DNA of 64,000 bases, from the NCBI RefSeq assembly GCF_036227265.1, contig NZ_CP109446.1, forward strand, positions 1,935,501 to 1,999,500. The letters are read 5' to 3'. Numbering within the stretch: the first letter of the stretch is position 1; each line of letters opens with the position of its first letter. Shown here piece after piece: positions 28,847 through 38,575 of this stretch. A model generated the notes under the pieces. It ran no database searches. It was not told the origin of the DNA and saw only the letters and a program-made list of their open reading frames with translations. A program made the position numbers and the translations under genes. Source of the stretch: Streptomyces sp. NBC_01476 (GTDB lineage: Bacteria; Actinomycetota; Actinomycetes; Streptomycetales; Streptomycetaceae).

Positions 28847-30130
28847 TCATCCCTCCGTGCGGACTCCTTCGGCGACGGCCGCCGCCCATCCCGGCAGCCG
28901 CTCGTCGCTCCCGGCCCGGCTGACGCACTGCAGGCCGAGCGGCAGCCCGTTCGCGGCCCGGCCGGCCGGGACCGTCAGCGCGGGCCAGCCGGCGTTGCTC
29001 CAGGGCAGGCACATGATGGAGTCGCCGGTGCTGTCGAGCCCGTACGGGGCGGGACCGGTGGCCGCCGGGCTGATCCACACATCGACGCCCGCCTCCTCGG
29101 TGGCACGCGTCAGGCGGTCCCGGAAGGCTTCCCGGGCCCGCAGCCCCCGCTGGTAACCCTCCCGGGTGATCGCCTGGCCCTGCCGGACCGTGGCGGCGGA
29201 CTGCTCGCGGTAGAGCGCGCCGTACCGGGGGAACCACGCGGCGTGGCTGCGGGCGGCCTCGTAGCGGTTCACCGTGAACAGGTCGGCCACGTCACGGGCG
29301 AAGTCCGCGAAGAGCGGGACGCGGCGGACCGCGAACCCGGCGCCGGCCAGCGCCGCCACCTGACCCTCGAAGACGGCCCGCGCCTGCGTACCGGCCCGCT
29401 CCAGATAGGGGCCGTCGGGCACGCCGAGCACCGGACGTCCCCGCGCGGCCTCCTCCGCCGGCTGCCAGTCGTCGCACAGGACGGCCGCCGCGGCCGCCAC
29501 CTCGGCGACGGTCCTGGCGAAGATCCCGAGCGTGTCGTACGAGGGGGCGTTGGGGATCACCCCGTCGAACGGGATGCGGTGGAGGGTCGGCTTGAAGCCG
29601 ACCACACCGCAGTAGGCCGCGGGCCTGATCACCGAACCGACCGTCTGGGTGCCGATCGCCAGTGGCACCATGCCCGCGGCGACGGCCGCCGCCGATCCGC
29701 TGCTGGAGCCGCCGGGCGTGTGGTCCGGGGCGTGCGGATTACGGGTCGGGCCGGGCGCGAGGATGGCGAACTCCGCCGTGACCGTCTTCCCCGCGATCAG
29801 CGCGCCGGCCGCGCGGAGCCGGTCAACCACCGTCGCCTGGGGACCGTCGAACACCTCAGGGGGCAGCCGGGAACCGCCGCGGGTGGGCAGGCCGGCCACC
29901 CGGATGATGTCCTTCACACCGACCGGGACCCCGTGGAGCGGCGGGAGCGGCCGGCGGCCGTGGAGCGCCCTGAGCTCGTCGTGGAGGCGGGCCCGCCGGG
30001 CGCCGGCCGACTCCGCGCCGGCGACGAAGGCATGGATGCCGGGGTCCAGCGCGTCGATCCGGTCGCACAGCGCGTCAATGGCGGCGGGCGCCGGGCCGGC
30101 CGTTTCGTCCGGGGTGGTTTCCACGGCCAC
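28847..30130 (-). CDS. Amidase signature family enzyme
   Basis: Predicted amidohydrolase of about 427 residues with the Ser-cisSer-Lys triad: GVKDII (Lys), GGSSSGSAAAVAAG (cis-Ser) and TVGSVIRPAA (nucleophilic Ser). Members hydrolyse diverse amides; GatA is excluded because no gatB/gatC are adjacent and the sequence is shorter. Substrate cannot be assigned. The GTG at 30130 has AAGGAG 13 nt upstream; a second GTG at 30124 is possible. It is divergent from the PASTA kinase gene. Confidence 0.87.
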   Translation of the reverse strand: MAVETTPDETAGPAPAAIDALCDRIDALDPGIHAFVAGAESAGARRARLHDELRALHGRRPLPPLHGVPVGVKDIIRVAGLPTRGGSRLPPEVFDGPQATVVDRLRAAGALIAGKTVTAEFAILAPGPTRNPHAPDHTPGGSSSGSAAAVAAGMVPLAIGTQTVGSVIRPAAYCGVVGFKPTLHRIPFDGVIPNAPSYDTLGIFARTVAEVAAAAAVLCDDWQPAEEAARGRPVLGVPDGPYLERAGTQARAVFEGQVAALAGAGFAVRRVPLFADFARDVADLFTVNRYEAARSHAAWFPRYGALYREQSAATVRQGQAITREGYQRGLRAREAFRDRLTRATEEAGVDVWISPAATGPAPYGLDSTGDSIMCLPWSNAGWPALTVPAGRAANGLPLGLQCVSRAGSDERLPGWAAAVAEGVRTEG

Positions 30131-30278
30131 CAGCCTGCCTGAACTCCTTCCCGCCGGGCAGGGTCCGTCGTCCCCGCGGCCGGTCACGGCGGCGCGGGCG
30201 ACGTCACAGAACGGTTCCGAACGCCACGGACAGGACACAGTGCGGGGCCACGCCCGTAAGGCGGCGCGCCGGGGATCG

Positions 30279-30295
30279 TAGAATCGGGCGTCGTG
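30279..30295 (+). promoter_or_regulatory. -10 element for a leaderless PASTA kinase mRNA
   Basis: TAGAAT at 30279-30284 lies 8 nt before the GTG start, so the transcript would begin at or next to the start codon. No ribosome binding site is present, which agrees. No convincing -35 is visible. Confidence 0.5.
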
Positions 30296-32215
30296 GACAG
30301 CACCGTGCAAGACCCGCTTCTCGGACAGATCCTCGACGGGCGTTATCTGGTCGAGGGGCGCATCGCGGTCGGCGGGATGGCCACGGTCTACCGGGCCGTG
30401 GACACCCGCCTGGACAGGGTGCTCGCGCTGAAGGTGATGCACCCGGGGCTGGCCGGCGACGCGGAGTTCGTGGAGCGGTTCATCCGGGAGGCGAAGGCGG
30501 TCGCCCGGCTCGACCACCCCAATGTGGTCGGGGTCTACGACCAGGGCACGGACGGCACCTATGTGTATCTGGCGATGGAATATGTGGCCGGCTGCACGCT
30601 GCGCGACGTGCTCCGGGAGCGCGGCGCCCTGCAGCCCCGGGCCGCGCTGGACATCCTGGAGCCGGTGCTGGCCGCGCTGGGCGCCGCGCACCGGGCGAAG
30701 CTGATCCACCGGGACATGAAGCCGGAGAACGTGCTGATAGGCGACGACGGCCGGGTGAAGGTCGCTGACTTCGGCCTGGTGCGGGCGGTGGGCACCGAGA
30801 CCAGTGCGACGGGCGCGGGCGCGCTGCTGGGCACGGTCTCCTATCTGGCACCGGAGCAGATCGAGCACGGCACGGTGGACCAGCGCACCGATGTGTACGC
30901 GTGCGGTGTGGTGCTCTACGAGATGCTGACCGGGCAGAAGCCGCGCAGCGGCAGTACGCCGGCGCAGGTGATCTTCCAGCACCTCAACGAGGCGATGCCC
31001 GCTCCGTCGGCGGCCGTCCCCGGCCTCGCTCCCGCGCTCGACCGGCTGGTGGCGCGGGCCACCGCGCGCGATCCGCGGGAGCGGCCCGCCGACGCGGTGG
31101 AGCTGCTCGCCGAGGTGCAGGCCGTGCGCTCCGTCCTCACCGGGGAGCAGCTGGACGGCCGGCCGGCCGACGCGGTGCTCACGGTGGCCCCGGTAGGTTC
31201 CGAGGAGCCGACCAGCGTCGTACCGCTGCCGCCGGTGGCCGCCGCGGAGCACGACACCGCGCAGCTGAACCGTACGAGCCGGCTGGTGATGCCTCCGCCG
31301 CCCCCGCCGCCCCCGGCCGGGCCGCCGGCGCCGCGGGCGCGGCGCGGCCGGCGCGGTCCGATCGCCCTGGTCCTGGTGCTGCTCGCCGTGCTCGGCCTCG
31401 GCGCGGGGGTCTGGTACATCAGCGACGGACAGTTCACCCACGTGCCCGGGGTGCTCTCGCTGAGCCAGGCCGAGGCCCAGCGGAAGCTGTCGTCGGCCGG
31501 CCTGGCCACCAAGGTGAAGCAGGACTTCTCACTGAACGTGCCGCGCGGCGCGGTCATCTCCACCGACCCGGCCCCCGGCAAACGGATCCGCAGCAACGGC
31601 ACGGTGACCCTGACCGTCTCCAGGGGCCCGCAGCAGGTGCCGGTGCCCCGGGTCACCGGGCACGCGCTGGCCACCGCCCGGCAGGAGATCACCGACGCGG
31701 GGCTGGCCCCTGGCACCGTCACCAGGACGTTCAGCGACGACGTGCCGAACGGCCAGGTCATCTCCACCGACCCGGCGGGCGGCATCAACCGGGCCCCTGG
31801 CACCCCGGTGGCGATCACCGTCTCGCGCGGCGCGGCCGTCGACGTGCCGGATGTGATCGGCAAGCCGGTCGACGAGGCCCAGCAGGACCTGGCGGACGCC
31901 GGGCTGAAGGTGGTGATCGCCCCCGACCAGGTCTTCTCCGACGAGGCCGACAAGGACACCGTCGCGCGAGTCTCGCCGTCGGGCCAGGCCGGCACCGGCG
32001 ACACGGTGACGATCACCGTCTCCAAGGGCCAGCAGACCTTCGCGGTGCCGGACGTGACCGGCAAGAACACCGACGACGCCAAGCAGATCCTGACCGACGC
32101 GGGCTTCGAGGTGCGGGTGATCAACCTCTTCTTCGGCAGCACCGTCTTCAGCCAGTCGCCGGACGGCGGCGGCCAGGCGCCCAAGGGCGCCACGATCACG
32201 CTGTGGGTGCGCTGA
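30293..32215 (+). CDS. PASTA-domain Ser/Thr protein kinase (PknB/PkaF type)
   Basis: Transmembrane kinase sensing peptidoglycan fragments or lipid II outside and phosphorylating division and wall proteins inside. 640 residues: kinase domain about 15-275 with GRIAVGGMATVYRA, catalytic Lys47, HRDMKPEN (139-146) and DFG (159-161), and an activation loop rich in Thr/Ser; a Pro-rich juxtamembrane linker; one membrane helix (355-376); four PASTA repeats from about 384 to the end, each with a VPxV-type start. It is 3 nt upstream of the endonuclease IV gene. The Rv2175c-like regulator is nearby, as with PknL in mycobacteria. Confidence 0.95.
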   Translation: MDSTVQDPLLGQILDGRYLVEGRIAVGGMATVYRAVDTRLDRVLALKVMHPGLAGDAEFVERFIREAKAVARLDHPNVVGVYDQGTDGTYVYLAMEYVAGCTLRDVLRERGALQPRAALDILEPVLAALGAAHRAKLIHRDMKPENVLIGDDGRVKVADFGLVRAVGTETSATGAGALLGTVSYLAPEQIEHGTVDQRTDVYACGVVLYEMLTGQKPRSGSTPAQVIFQHLNEAMPAPSAAVPGLAPALDRLVARATARDPRERPADAVELLAEVQAVRSVLTGEQLDGRPADAVLTVAPVGSEEPTSVVPLPPVAAAEHDTAQLNRTSRLVMPPPPPPPPAGPPAPRARRGRRGPIALVLVLLAVLGLGAGVWYISDGQFTHVPGVLSLSQAEAQRKLSSAGLATKVKQDFSLNVPRGAVISTDPAPGKRIRSNGTVTLTVSRGPQQVPVPRVTGHALATARQEITDAGLAPGTVTRTFSDDVPNGQVISTDPAGGINRAPGTPVAITVSRGAAVDVPDVIGKPVDEAQQDLADAGLKVVIAPDQVFSDEADKDTVARVSPSGQAGTGDTVTITVSKGQQTFAVPDVTGKNTDDAKQILTDAGFEVRVINLFFGSTVFSQSPDGGGQAPKGATITLWVR

Positions 32216-32218
32216 CCG

Positions 32219-33082
32219 GTGCGGGAGCTGCGTAATCCGATCGGCGCGCATCTCCCGGTCGCCGGTGGTCTGGCGACGAAGGGGCTGGCGTACGCGGCCC
32301 GGACCGGCGCTGAGGCGGTGCAGGTCTTCGTGGCGAACCCGCGGGGCTGGGCCACCGTGCCCGGCGACCCGCGGCAGGACGAGGAGTTCCGGGCACGCTG
32401 CGCGGAACTGGGCATCCCGGCCTATGTGCACGCGCCCTACCTGATCAACTTCGGCTCGCACACCGAGGCGACCGTGGACCTGTCGGTGGACTCGCTGCGG
32501 CACTCACTGCGCCGGGCCCGGCAGATCGGTGCGCTGGGGGTGGTGGTGCACACCGGTTCGGCGACCGGCGGCCGGGCGCGGGAAGTGGCCCTGGCGCAGG
32601 TCGGGGAGCGGGTCAGGCCGCTGCTCGACGAGCTGACGCACGACGACGACCCGTGGCTGCTGCTGGAGCCGACCGCCGGGCAGGGCTTCTCGCTCTGCTC
32701 GCTCGCCGAGGACCTGGGCCCGTACCTGGCGGCGCTCGACCGTCACCCGCGGGTGGGGCTGTGCCTGGACACGTGCCACATCTACGCGGCCGGGCACGAT
32801 CTGGCGGCCGAGGGCGGGGTGGCGCGGACGCTGGCGGAGATCGAGGCGGTGGCCGGTCCCGGCCGGCTGCGGCTGATCCACGCCAACGACTCGAAGGCGG
32901 GCTGCGGGTCGCATCTGGACCGGCATGTGAACATCGGTGCCGGCCACATCGCGGCCGCGCCTTTCGGGGACCTGCTCCGCCACCCGGCGACCGAGGGCGT
33001 GCCGCTGGTGATCGAGACCCCGGGCGGTCCCGAGGGCCACGCGGCGGACGTCAAGCTCCTCAAGGAGCTGCGGGACGCGTGA
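32219..33082 (+). CDS. nfo: Deoxyribonuclease IV (AP endonuclease IV)
   Basis: Zinc-dependent base-excision repair enzyme cutting 5' to abasic sites. The 287 residues show the TIM barrel family motifs YVHAPYLINFGS, VVVHTGSATGG, LLLEPTAGQG, VGLCLDTCHIYAAGHD and LIHANDSKAGCGSHLDRHVNIGAG, which supply the three-zinc ligands. GTG start 32219, 3 nt after the kinase stop, so cotranscribed. It is convergent with the sulfite-oxidase-like gene with a 3-bp gap. Confidence 0.94.
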   Translation: MRELRNPIGAHLPVAGGLATKGLAYAARTGAEAVQVFVANPRGWATVPGDPRQDEEFRARCAELGIPAYVHAPYLINFGSHTEATVDLSVDSLRHSLRRARQIGALGVVVHTGSATGGRAREVALAQVGERVRPLLDELTHDDDPWLLLEPTAGQGFSLCSLAEDLGPYLAALDRHPRVGLCLDTCHIYAAGHDLAAEGGVARTLAEIEAVAGPGRLRLIHANDSKAGCGSHLDRHVNIGAGHIAAAPFGDLLRHPATEGVPLVIETPGGPEGHAADVKLLKELRDA

Positions 33083-33085
33083 GCT

Positions 33086-33700
33086 CTACAGCTCGGGCCC
33101 GTCGGCCGGCTCTTCCTGGTACGAGTAGCGCTGCTCACGCCAGGGGTCGCCGACGTTGTGGTAGCCGCGTTCCTCCCAGAAGCCGCGGCGGTCGGCTGTC
33201 ATGTATTCCACGCCGCGGACCCACTTGGGGCCCTTCCAGGCGTAGAGCCCGGGGATGATCATCCGCACCGGGAAGCCGTGCTCGGCGGTGAGCGGCTGGC
33301 CGCCCTGGCGGGTGGCGAATATCGACTTGTCGTCGAGGAAGTCCTCGATCCGCAGATTCGCGGAGTAGCCGTACTCGGCCCAGATCATCGCGTGGGTCAC
33401 GTCGGGGGCGGGCGGGGCGAGCTTGACCACGGTGTCGGTGGCGACCCCGCCCCATTCGACGCCGAGCATGGAGAACTTGGTGACGCAGTGGAAGTCGGCG
33501 ATGACCGTCGCATAGGGGAGGGCGGAGAACTCCTCGTGGTTCCAGCAGGTCTTGTCGCCGTCGGCGGTGGCGCCGAAGACCCGGAACTCCCAGCGGTCGG
33601 GCTTGAAGCGCGGCACCGGCCCGTAGTGGGTCACCGGCCAGCCGCGCTGGAGCCGCTGCCCCGGGGGAAGCTCCCCCTCACGATGCCGCGGTGAACCCAT
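33086..33700 (-). CDS. Sulfite-oxidase-like molybdopterin protein
   Basis: Cytoplasmic molybdopterin oxidoreductase of the YedY/sulfite oxidase fold, 204 residues. It has the Mo-binding cysteine in FHCVTKFS, WGGVATDTVV, DVTHAMIWAEYGYSANL and GFPVRMIIPGLYAWKGPKWV. No signal peptide is seen, unlike MsrP/YedY. It starts at ATG 33700; a much longer frame extends upstream but has no family sequence. The physiological substrate is unknown. Confidence 0.87.
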   Translation of the reverse strand: MGSPRHREGELPPGQRLQRGWPVTHYGPVPRFKPDRWEFRVFGATADGDKTCWNHEEFSALPYATVIADFHCVTKFSMLGVEWGGVATDTVVKLAPPAPDVTHAMIWAEYGYSANLRIEDFLDDKSIFATRQGGQPLTAEHGFPVRMIIPGLYAWKGPKWVRGVEYMTADRRGFWEERGYHNVGDPWREQRYSYQEEPADGPEL

Positions 33701-33785
33701 GTCCCCATGGTGACAGACCGGCCCGGGTGCTTCCGACCCGCCCTGCCCCATTCCGTACCGATTGCTGACAATACGGGCGCGGATG

Positions 33786-33801
33786 GTAAGCCCGCGCTTA
33801 C
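33786..33801. promoter_or_regulatory. Palindrome GTAAGC-N4-GCTTAC upstream of bfr
   Basis: A perfect 6-bp inverted repeat lies 71 bp before the bacterioferritin start, in the presumed promoter. It does not match the DmdR iron box at enough positions, so another regulator or a short hairpin is possible. Confidence 0.4.
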
Positions 33802-33871
33802 TGGATCGGCGGGAGGCGGGGTGCGAGGATGCGGGCGACAGACGAGTCCGAACGGGAAGGATGGCGTTGCC

Positions 33872-34363
33872 ATGCAGGGCGACCCCGAGGTCATCGAGTT
33901 CCTCAACGAACAGCTGACCGCCGAGCTGACCGCCATCAACCAGTACTTCCTGCACGCGAAGATGCAGGAGAACTTCGGCTGGCTGAAGCTCGCGAAATAC
34001 ACCCGCTCGGAGTCCTTCGACGAGATGCGGCACGCCGAGCTCATCACCGACCGGATCCTGCTGCTGGAGGGCCTGCCCAACTACCAGCGGCTCTTCCACG
34101 TCCGGGTCGGCCAGACGGTCACCGAGATGTTCCAGGCGGACAAGCAGGTGGAGGTCGAGGCGATCGACCGGCTGCGGCGCGGGATCGAGCTGATGCGCAG
34201 CAAGAGCGACATCACCTCGGCGAACATCTTCGAGGCGATCCTGGCGGACGAGGAGCACCACATCGACTACCTGGACACCCAGCTCGATCTGATCGAGAAG
34301 CTGGGGGAGCCGCTGTACATCGCGCAGCAGATCGAGCAGCCCAGCTCGGACACGAACGACTGA
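33872..34363 (+). CDS. bfr: Bacterioferritin
   Basis: Iron-storage protein forming 24-subunit haem-containing shells. 163 residues with ferroxidase ligands in LTAELTAINQY (Glu and Tyr), DEMRHAE (Glu, His) and DEEHHIDYLD (Glu, His), and the haem-binding Met in DEMRHAE. Start ATG 33872 is preceded by GGGAAGG. It faces bfd tail-to-tail, the gene for the ferredoxin that releases its iron, which supports the paired function. Confidence 0.95.
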   Translation: MQGDPEVIEFLNEQLTAELTAINQYFLHAKMQENFGWLKLAKYTRSESFDEMRHAELITDRILLLEGLPNYQRLFHVRVGQTVTEMFQADKQVEVEAIDRLRRGIELMRSKSDITSANIFEAILADEEHHIDYLDTQLDLIEKLGEPLYIAQQIEQPSSDTND

Positions 34364-34368
34364 CCGGC

Positions 34369-34389
34369 GCCGCGGGCCGGGGCCGCGGC
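34369..34389. terminator. Hairpin between convergent bfr and bfd
   Basis: GCCGCGG (34369-34375) pairs with CCGCGGC (34383-34389), a 7-bp stem with a 7-nt loop, in the 27-bp gap between the two stops. A small shared terminator is plausible. Confidence 0.5.
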
Positions 34390-34390
34390 C

Positions 34391-34654
34391 TCAGGCGGCC
34401 TGCTGGTCCCGGGCCTCGACGAGTACCGCCGGGGGGAGCGCGGGTGCCTGCTGCGCGGCGGCCACCGGGCCCTGCCCGGCGCAGCCGGCGCCCCGGCCCA
34501 GCAGCGCCTGGATCCGCTTGACGCAGGAACCGCAGTCGGTGCCCGCCTTGCAGGCGGAGGCGATCTGCCGCGGGGTGCAGCGGCCGTCGCCGGCGTGCTT
34601 CTTGACCTGCTGCTCGGTGATGCCGAAGCAGGAGCAGACGTACACGCGATGCAC
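34391..34654 (-). CDS. bfd: Bacterioferritin-associated ferredoxin Bfd
   Basis: [2Fe-2S] protein that reduces the bacterioferritin core to mobilise iron. It has VCSCFGITEQQV and CKAGTDCGSCVKRI, giving the four cluster cysteines, and a Gly/Ala-rich tail. About 87 residues. The start is uncertain: GTG 34654 or GTG 34645 (three codons later) begin next to the VYVCSCFG motif; a longer frame reaches 34711 but overlaps the iron boxes. Regulated by iron through twin DmdR boxes just upstream. It is encoded facing bfr. Confidence 0.85.
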   Translation of the reverse strand: MHRVYVCSCFGITEQQVKKHAGDGRCTPRQIASACKAGTDCGSCVKRIQALLGRGAGCAGQGPVAAAQQAPALPPAVLVEARDQQAA

Positions 34655-34691
34655 CGCCGTTCGGGTCCCGCGGGAGATGCCCCGCAGAAAC

Positions 34692-34731
34692 TGAGGAAAG
34701 CCTAACCTCATCTAAGGTCAGGCTTACCTTA
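34692..34731 (-). promoter_or_regulatory. Twin DmdR/IdeR-type iron boxes upstream of bfd
   Basis: Two 19-bp sites fit the consensus TTAGGTTAGGCTAACCTAA. Read on the minus strand they are TAAGGTAAGCCTGACCTTA (34713-34731), matching 14 of 19, and TGAGGTTAGGCTTTCCTCA (34692-34710), matching 15 of 19. They are adjacent, with centres 21 bp apart. Such spacing puts two DmdR1 dimers on one face of the helix and would repress bfd when Fe(II) is sufficient. Confidence 0.85.
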
Positions 34732-34761
34732 CCCGGCGTGCGAGTCGGACAAAAGCAGCGG

Positions 34762-34790
34762 GGGGCGCGGATCGGTGTGATCCGCGCCCC
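34762..34790 (-). terminator. Terminator of the DAHP synthase gene
   Basis: Perfect 12-bp stem GGGGCGCGGATC (34762-34773) with GATCCGCGCCCC (34779-34790) and a 5-nt loop, 26 bp past the stop. In the minus direction it is followed by CTTTTGT, giving a short U-run. A strong intrinsic terminator. Confidence 0.85.
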
Positions 34791-34816
34791 TTCGACTGCT
34801 GCCGGCCGCCGGGCGG

Positions 34817-36175
<1,359 letters not shown>

Positions 36176-36384
36176 TTACGGGGTCGTCGCCGGCGGGTTT
36201 CGGCTCGCCCAGTGGGTGAGACATGGCGTCCGTGTGAATCGGGGCGGGAGTGACGGCGCGGTACCCGTGATCAGCGCGGGAAGGGCCATCGGCGCTGTTA
36301 GCGTCCCGCTTCGGGCGGTCTCCGCCGGAGACGAACGCCGAGAGCAGGGCGCCGCAGCGCGTCCCGGAGCCGAGGGCCGACACG

Positions 36385-38460
36385 TTGCCACGGAGCAGAC
36401 ACCGCAAAGGAAACGCACCGCTCGCCCGCCGCGTCGCCGCGGCCGTCCTGGCCGCCTCGGCCGCGTACGGCACCGTCGCCATGGCGGCGCCGCCCGGGGA
36501 AGGACCCGCCGAGCCGCCCGCCGGCACCCGCGCCCTGCAGGAGTCCTTCGCGTCGGCCGCCGGGGAGTTCAAAGTCCCGCAGAATGTCCTGATGGCGGTG
36601 GCGTACCGGCAGACCCGCTGGAACGCGCACGGCGGCCTGCCGAGCACCACCGGCAACTACAACGTGATGGGGCTGACCCAGGTCGACCCCGGTGATCTGG
36701 CCGCCCGCCCGGCAGGTGCCACCGACGGGCTGAACCAGAGCGGCGACCCGCGCCGCAGCGCGCGCTTCCACCCGGACGCCGCCCTGCGCACGCTGCGGGG
36801 AGCCGGCGCGGTCGACACCGGCGACCCGCGGCTGCACACCCTGGACCTCGCGGCCAAGCTGATCGGCCGCCCCGCCGGCAGCCTGCGGACCGACAGCGCG
36901 CAGAGCGTCCGGGGCGCCGCCGCGCTGCTCGCCCGGTACGAGAAGGCGGCGGTCGGCTCGCTGCCTGCCGACGTGGGCCGCTGGTACGCGGCGGTCGCCC
37001 GTTACAGCCAGTCCCCCGACGCCTCAGGTGCCCGGCAGTTCGCCGACAGCGTCTTCGCCACGGTCCGCAGCGGGCAGCGCGCGGTCACCGACGACGGCCA
37101 GCGGGTCGTCCTGCCCGCCTCGCCGCAGGTGTCGCCGGTCAGGACCGGCAGGATCCCGCTGACGCCCGCCGCCGCGGGGCCGGCGGTCAAGGCCGACGAC
37201 GCGGTGACCCCGCAGTGCCCGGCCACCCTGCGCTGCGACGTCGCCGCCGCCGCGTTCCGGCAGAACAGCGCGGACAAGGCCGACTACGGCAACTACGACG
37301 TCACCGACCGGCCCGCCGACGGGCAGCGGATCACCTCGATCGTCATCCACGACACCGAGGGCACTTACGCGGGCACGGTCTCCAGCTTCCAGAACCCGAC
37401 GGCGTACGCCAGCGCCCACTATGTGATCCGGGCCTCCGACGGCCAGGTCACCCAGATGGTGGCCGACAAGGACACCGCCTGGCACGCCGGCAACAAGACC
37501 GTCAACATGCACTCGATCGGCGTCGAGCACGAGGGCTATGCGATCAAGGCCGGCAGCTGGTACTCCGAGACCGAGTACAGCTCCTCCGCCCTGCTGGTGC
37601 GCTGGCTCTGCGCGACGTACGGCATCCCCCGTGACCGTGAGCACATCATCGGCCACGACGACGTCCCGGGACCGCTGGACTCCTACGCCGGCGGCATGCA
37701 CTGGGACCCCGGCCCGTACTGGGACTGGAACCACTACATGGCGCTGATCCTGGCGCCCGACGGTTCGGACCGCACCGGCACCGTGCCCAAGGCCGGCCAG
37801 GTGATCAGCGTGGTGCCGCCGTACACCACCGGCAACCAGCCGGAGGTCACCTACGGCGGCAAGGCCCAGGCCCCCCACCCGGCGAACTTCGTCTACCTCC
37901 ACACCTCGCCCTCCCTGACCTCCGCCCGGCTCGGCGACCCCTATCTGCACAGCGGGACCGCGGGCACCTCCGACGGACCGGACTGGGGCGACAAGGCGGT
38001 CGCCGGACAGCGGTTCGTGGTCGCGGAGCAGTCCGGCGACTGGACCGCGATCTGGTACGGCGGCAAGAAGGGCTGGTTCGCCGACCCGGGCGGCTCCAAC
38101 GCCGCCGTGGACGACGCCGCCGACACCATCGTGCTCACCCCAGCGACCGGCCGCGACTCGGTCCCGGTGTACGGGCGCGGCTACCCGGAGACCGCCGCCT
38201 ACGCGGGCACGGGCGTGCCGGTGCAGACCGACAACGACAAAGCGCTGACCCGGTACGCGCTCCCGGCCGGGCAGCGTTACGTCGCGGCCGGTCCCGCGGT
38301 CACCGGCGACTACTTCTACGCCCAGAACATCGACAACAGCGCTCCCGGCGACCACACCCTGGTCACCGGGAACACCACGTACTACCCGATCCGGTACAAC
38401 CACCGGCTGGCGTACGTGAAGGCGTCCGACGTCCAGCGGATCACCGGCGCGGCCTCCTGA
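36385..38460 (+). CDS. Secreted N-acetylmuramoyl-L-alanine amidase, multidomain
   Basis: Extracellular wall hydrolase, 691 residues, starting at TTG 36385 (GAGGG 9 nt upstream). A Sec-type signal peptide covers about residues 1-34 (RR.. then AAAVLAASAAYGTVAMA). Next, residues 50-120 resemble a lysozyme/transglycosylase-like segment (FKVPQNVLMAVAYRQTRW, NVMGLTQVD). The amidase_2 zinc domain spans about 310-455: SIVIHDTEGT, GVEHEGYA, IIGHDDVPGPLDSY and HWDPGPYWDW, with the His/His/Asp ligands. The C-terminal third is SH3-like (YLHTSPSL, WFADPG). It is 47 bp upstream of the trp leader. Confidence 0.9.
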   Translation: MPRSRHRKGNAPLARRVAAAVLAASAAYGTVAMAAPPGEGPAEPPAGTRALQESFASAAGEFKVPQNVLMAVAYRQTRWNAHGGLPSTTGNYNVMGLTQVDPGDLAARPAGATDGLNQSGDPRRSARFHPDAALRTLRGAGAVDTGDPRLHTLDLAAKLIGRPAGSLRTDSAQSVRGAAALLARYEKAAVGSLPADVGRWYAAVARYSQSPDASGARQFADSVFATVRSGQRAVTDDGQRVVLPASPQVSPVRTGRIPLTPAAAGPAVKADDAVTPQCPATLRCDVAAAAFRQNSADKADYGNYDVTDRPADGQRITSIVIHDTEGTYAGTVSSFQNPTAYASAHYVIRASDGQVTQMVADKDTAWHAGNKTVNMHSIGVEHEGYAIKAGSWYSETEYSSSALLVRWLCATYGIPRDREHIIGHDDVPGPLDSYAGGMHWDPGPYWDWNHYMALILAPDGSDRTGTVPKAGQVISVVPPYTTGNQPEVTYGGKAQAPHPANFVYLHTSPSLTSARLGDPYLHSGTAGTSDGPDWGDKAVAGQRFVVAEQSGDWTAIWYGGKKGWFADPGGSNAAVDDAADTIVLTPATGRDSVPVYGRGYPETAAYAGTGVPVQTDNDKALTRYALPAGQRYVAAGPAVTGDYFYAQNIDNSAPGDHTLVTGNTTYYPIRYNHRLAYVKASDVQRITGAAS

Positions 38461-38472
38461 GCGGACACCGCC

Positions 38473-38487
38473 GCCCGCCCGGCGGGC
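38473..38487 (+). terminator. Short hairpin after the amidase gene
   Basis: GCCCGCC (38473-38479) and GGCGGGC (38481-38487) form a 7-bp stem with one loop base, right after the amidase stop and just upstream of the trp leader -10. It may end amidase transcription. Confidence 0.4.
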
Positions 38488-38493
38488 ATGCGA

Positions 38494-38499
38494 TAGGCT
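38494..38499 (+). promoter_or_regulatory. -10 element of the trpEG leader, leaderless start
   Basis: TAGGCT ends 7 nt before the leader ATG at 38507, so the message would start with the AUG itself. No ribosome site precedes the leader peptide, consistent with leaderless translation as in other streptomycete trp leaders. The -35 is unclear. Confidence 0.5.
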
Positions 38500-38506
38500 C
38501 GGCCGC

Positions 38507-38575
38507 ATGACCTCGCCGATGCACCAGACGCTCAACCAGAACTGGTGGTGGACCGCTTCCCGGGCGGCCCGCTGA
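38507..38575 (+). CDS. trp leader peptide with three consecutive Trp codons
   Basis: A 22-codon frame, MTSPMHQTLNQNWWWT then ASRAAR and stop TGA at 38573-38575. Three adjacent UGG codons (38543-38551, codons 13-15) make ribosome stalling depend on charged tRNA-Trp. It precedes an attenuator terminator and the trpEG gene. The same arrangement, with three Trp codons, is known for trpEG in S. venezuelae. Too short for gene prediction; found by reading the sequence. Confidence 0.92.
   Translation: MTSPMHQTLNQNWWWTASRAAR

Noticed and set aside
33786-33801. DmdR iron box at the bfr palindrome
   Set aside because: The sequence lacks the GGTTAG/CTAACC core at matching positions; only a generic 6-bp palindrome remains.
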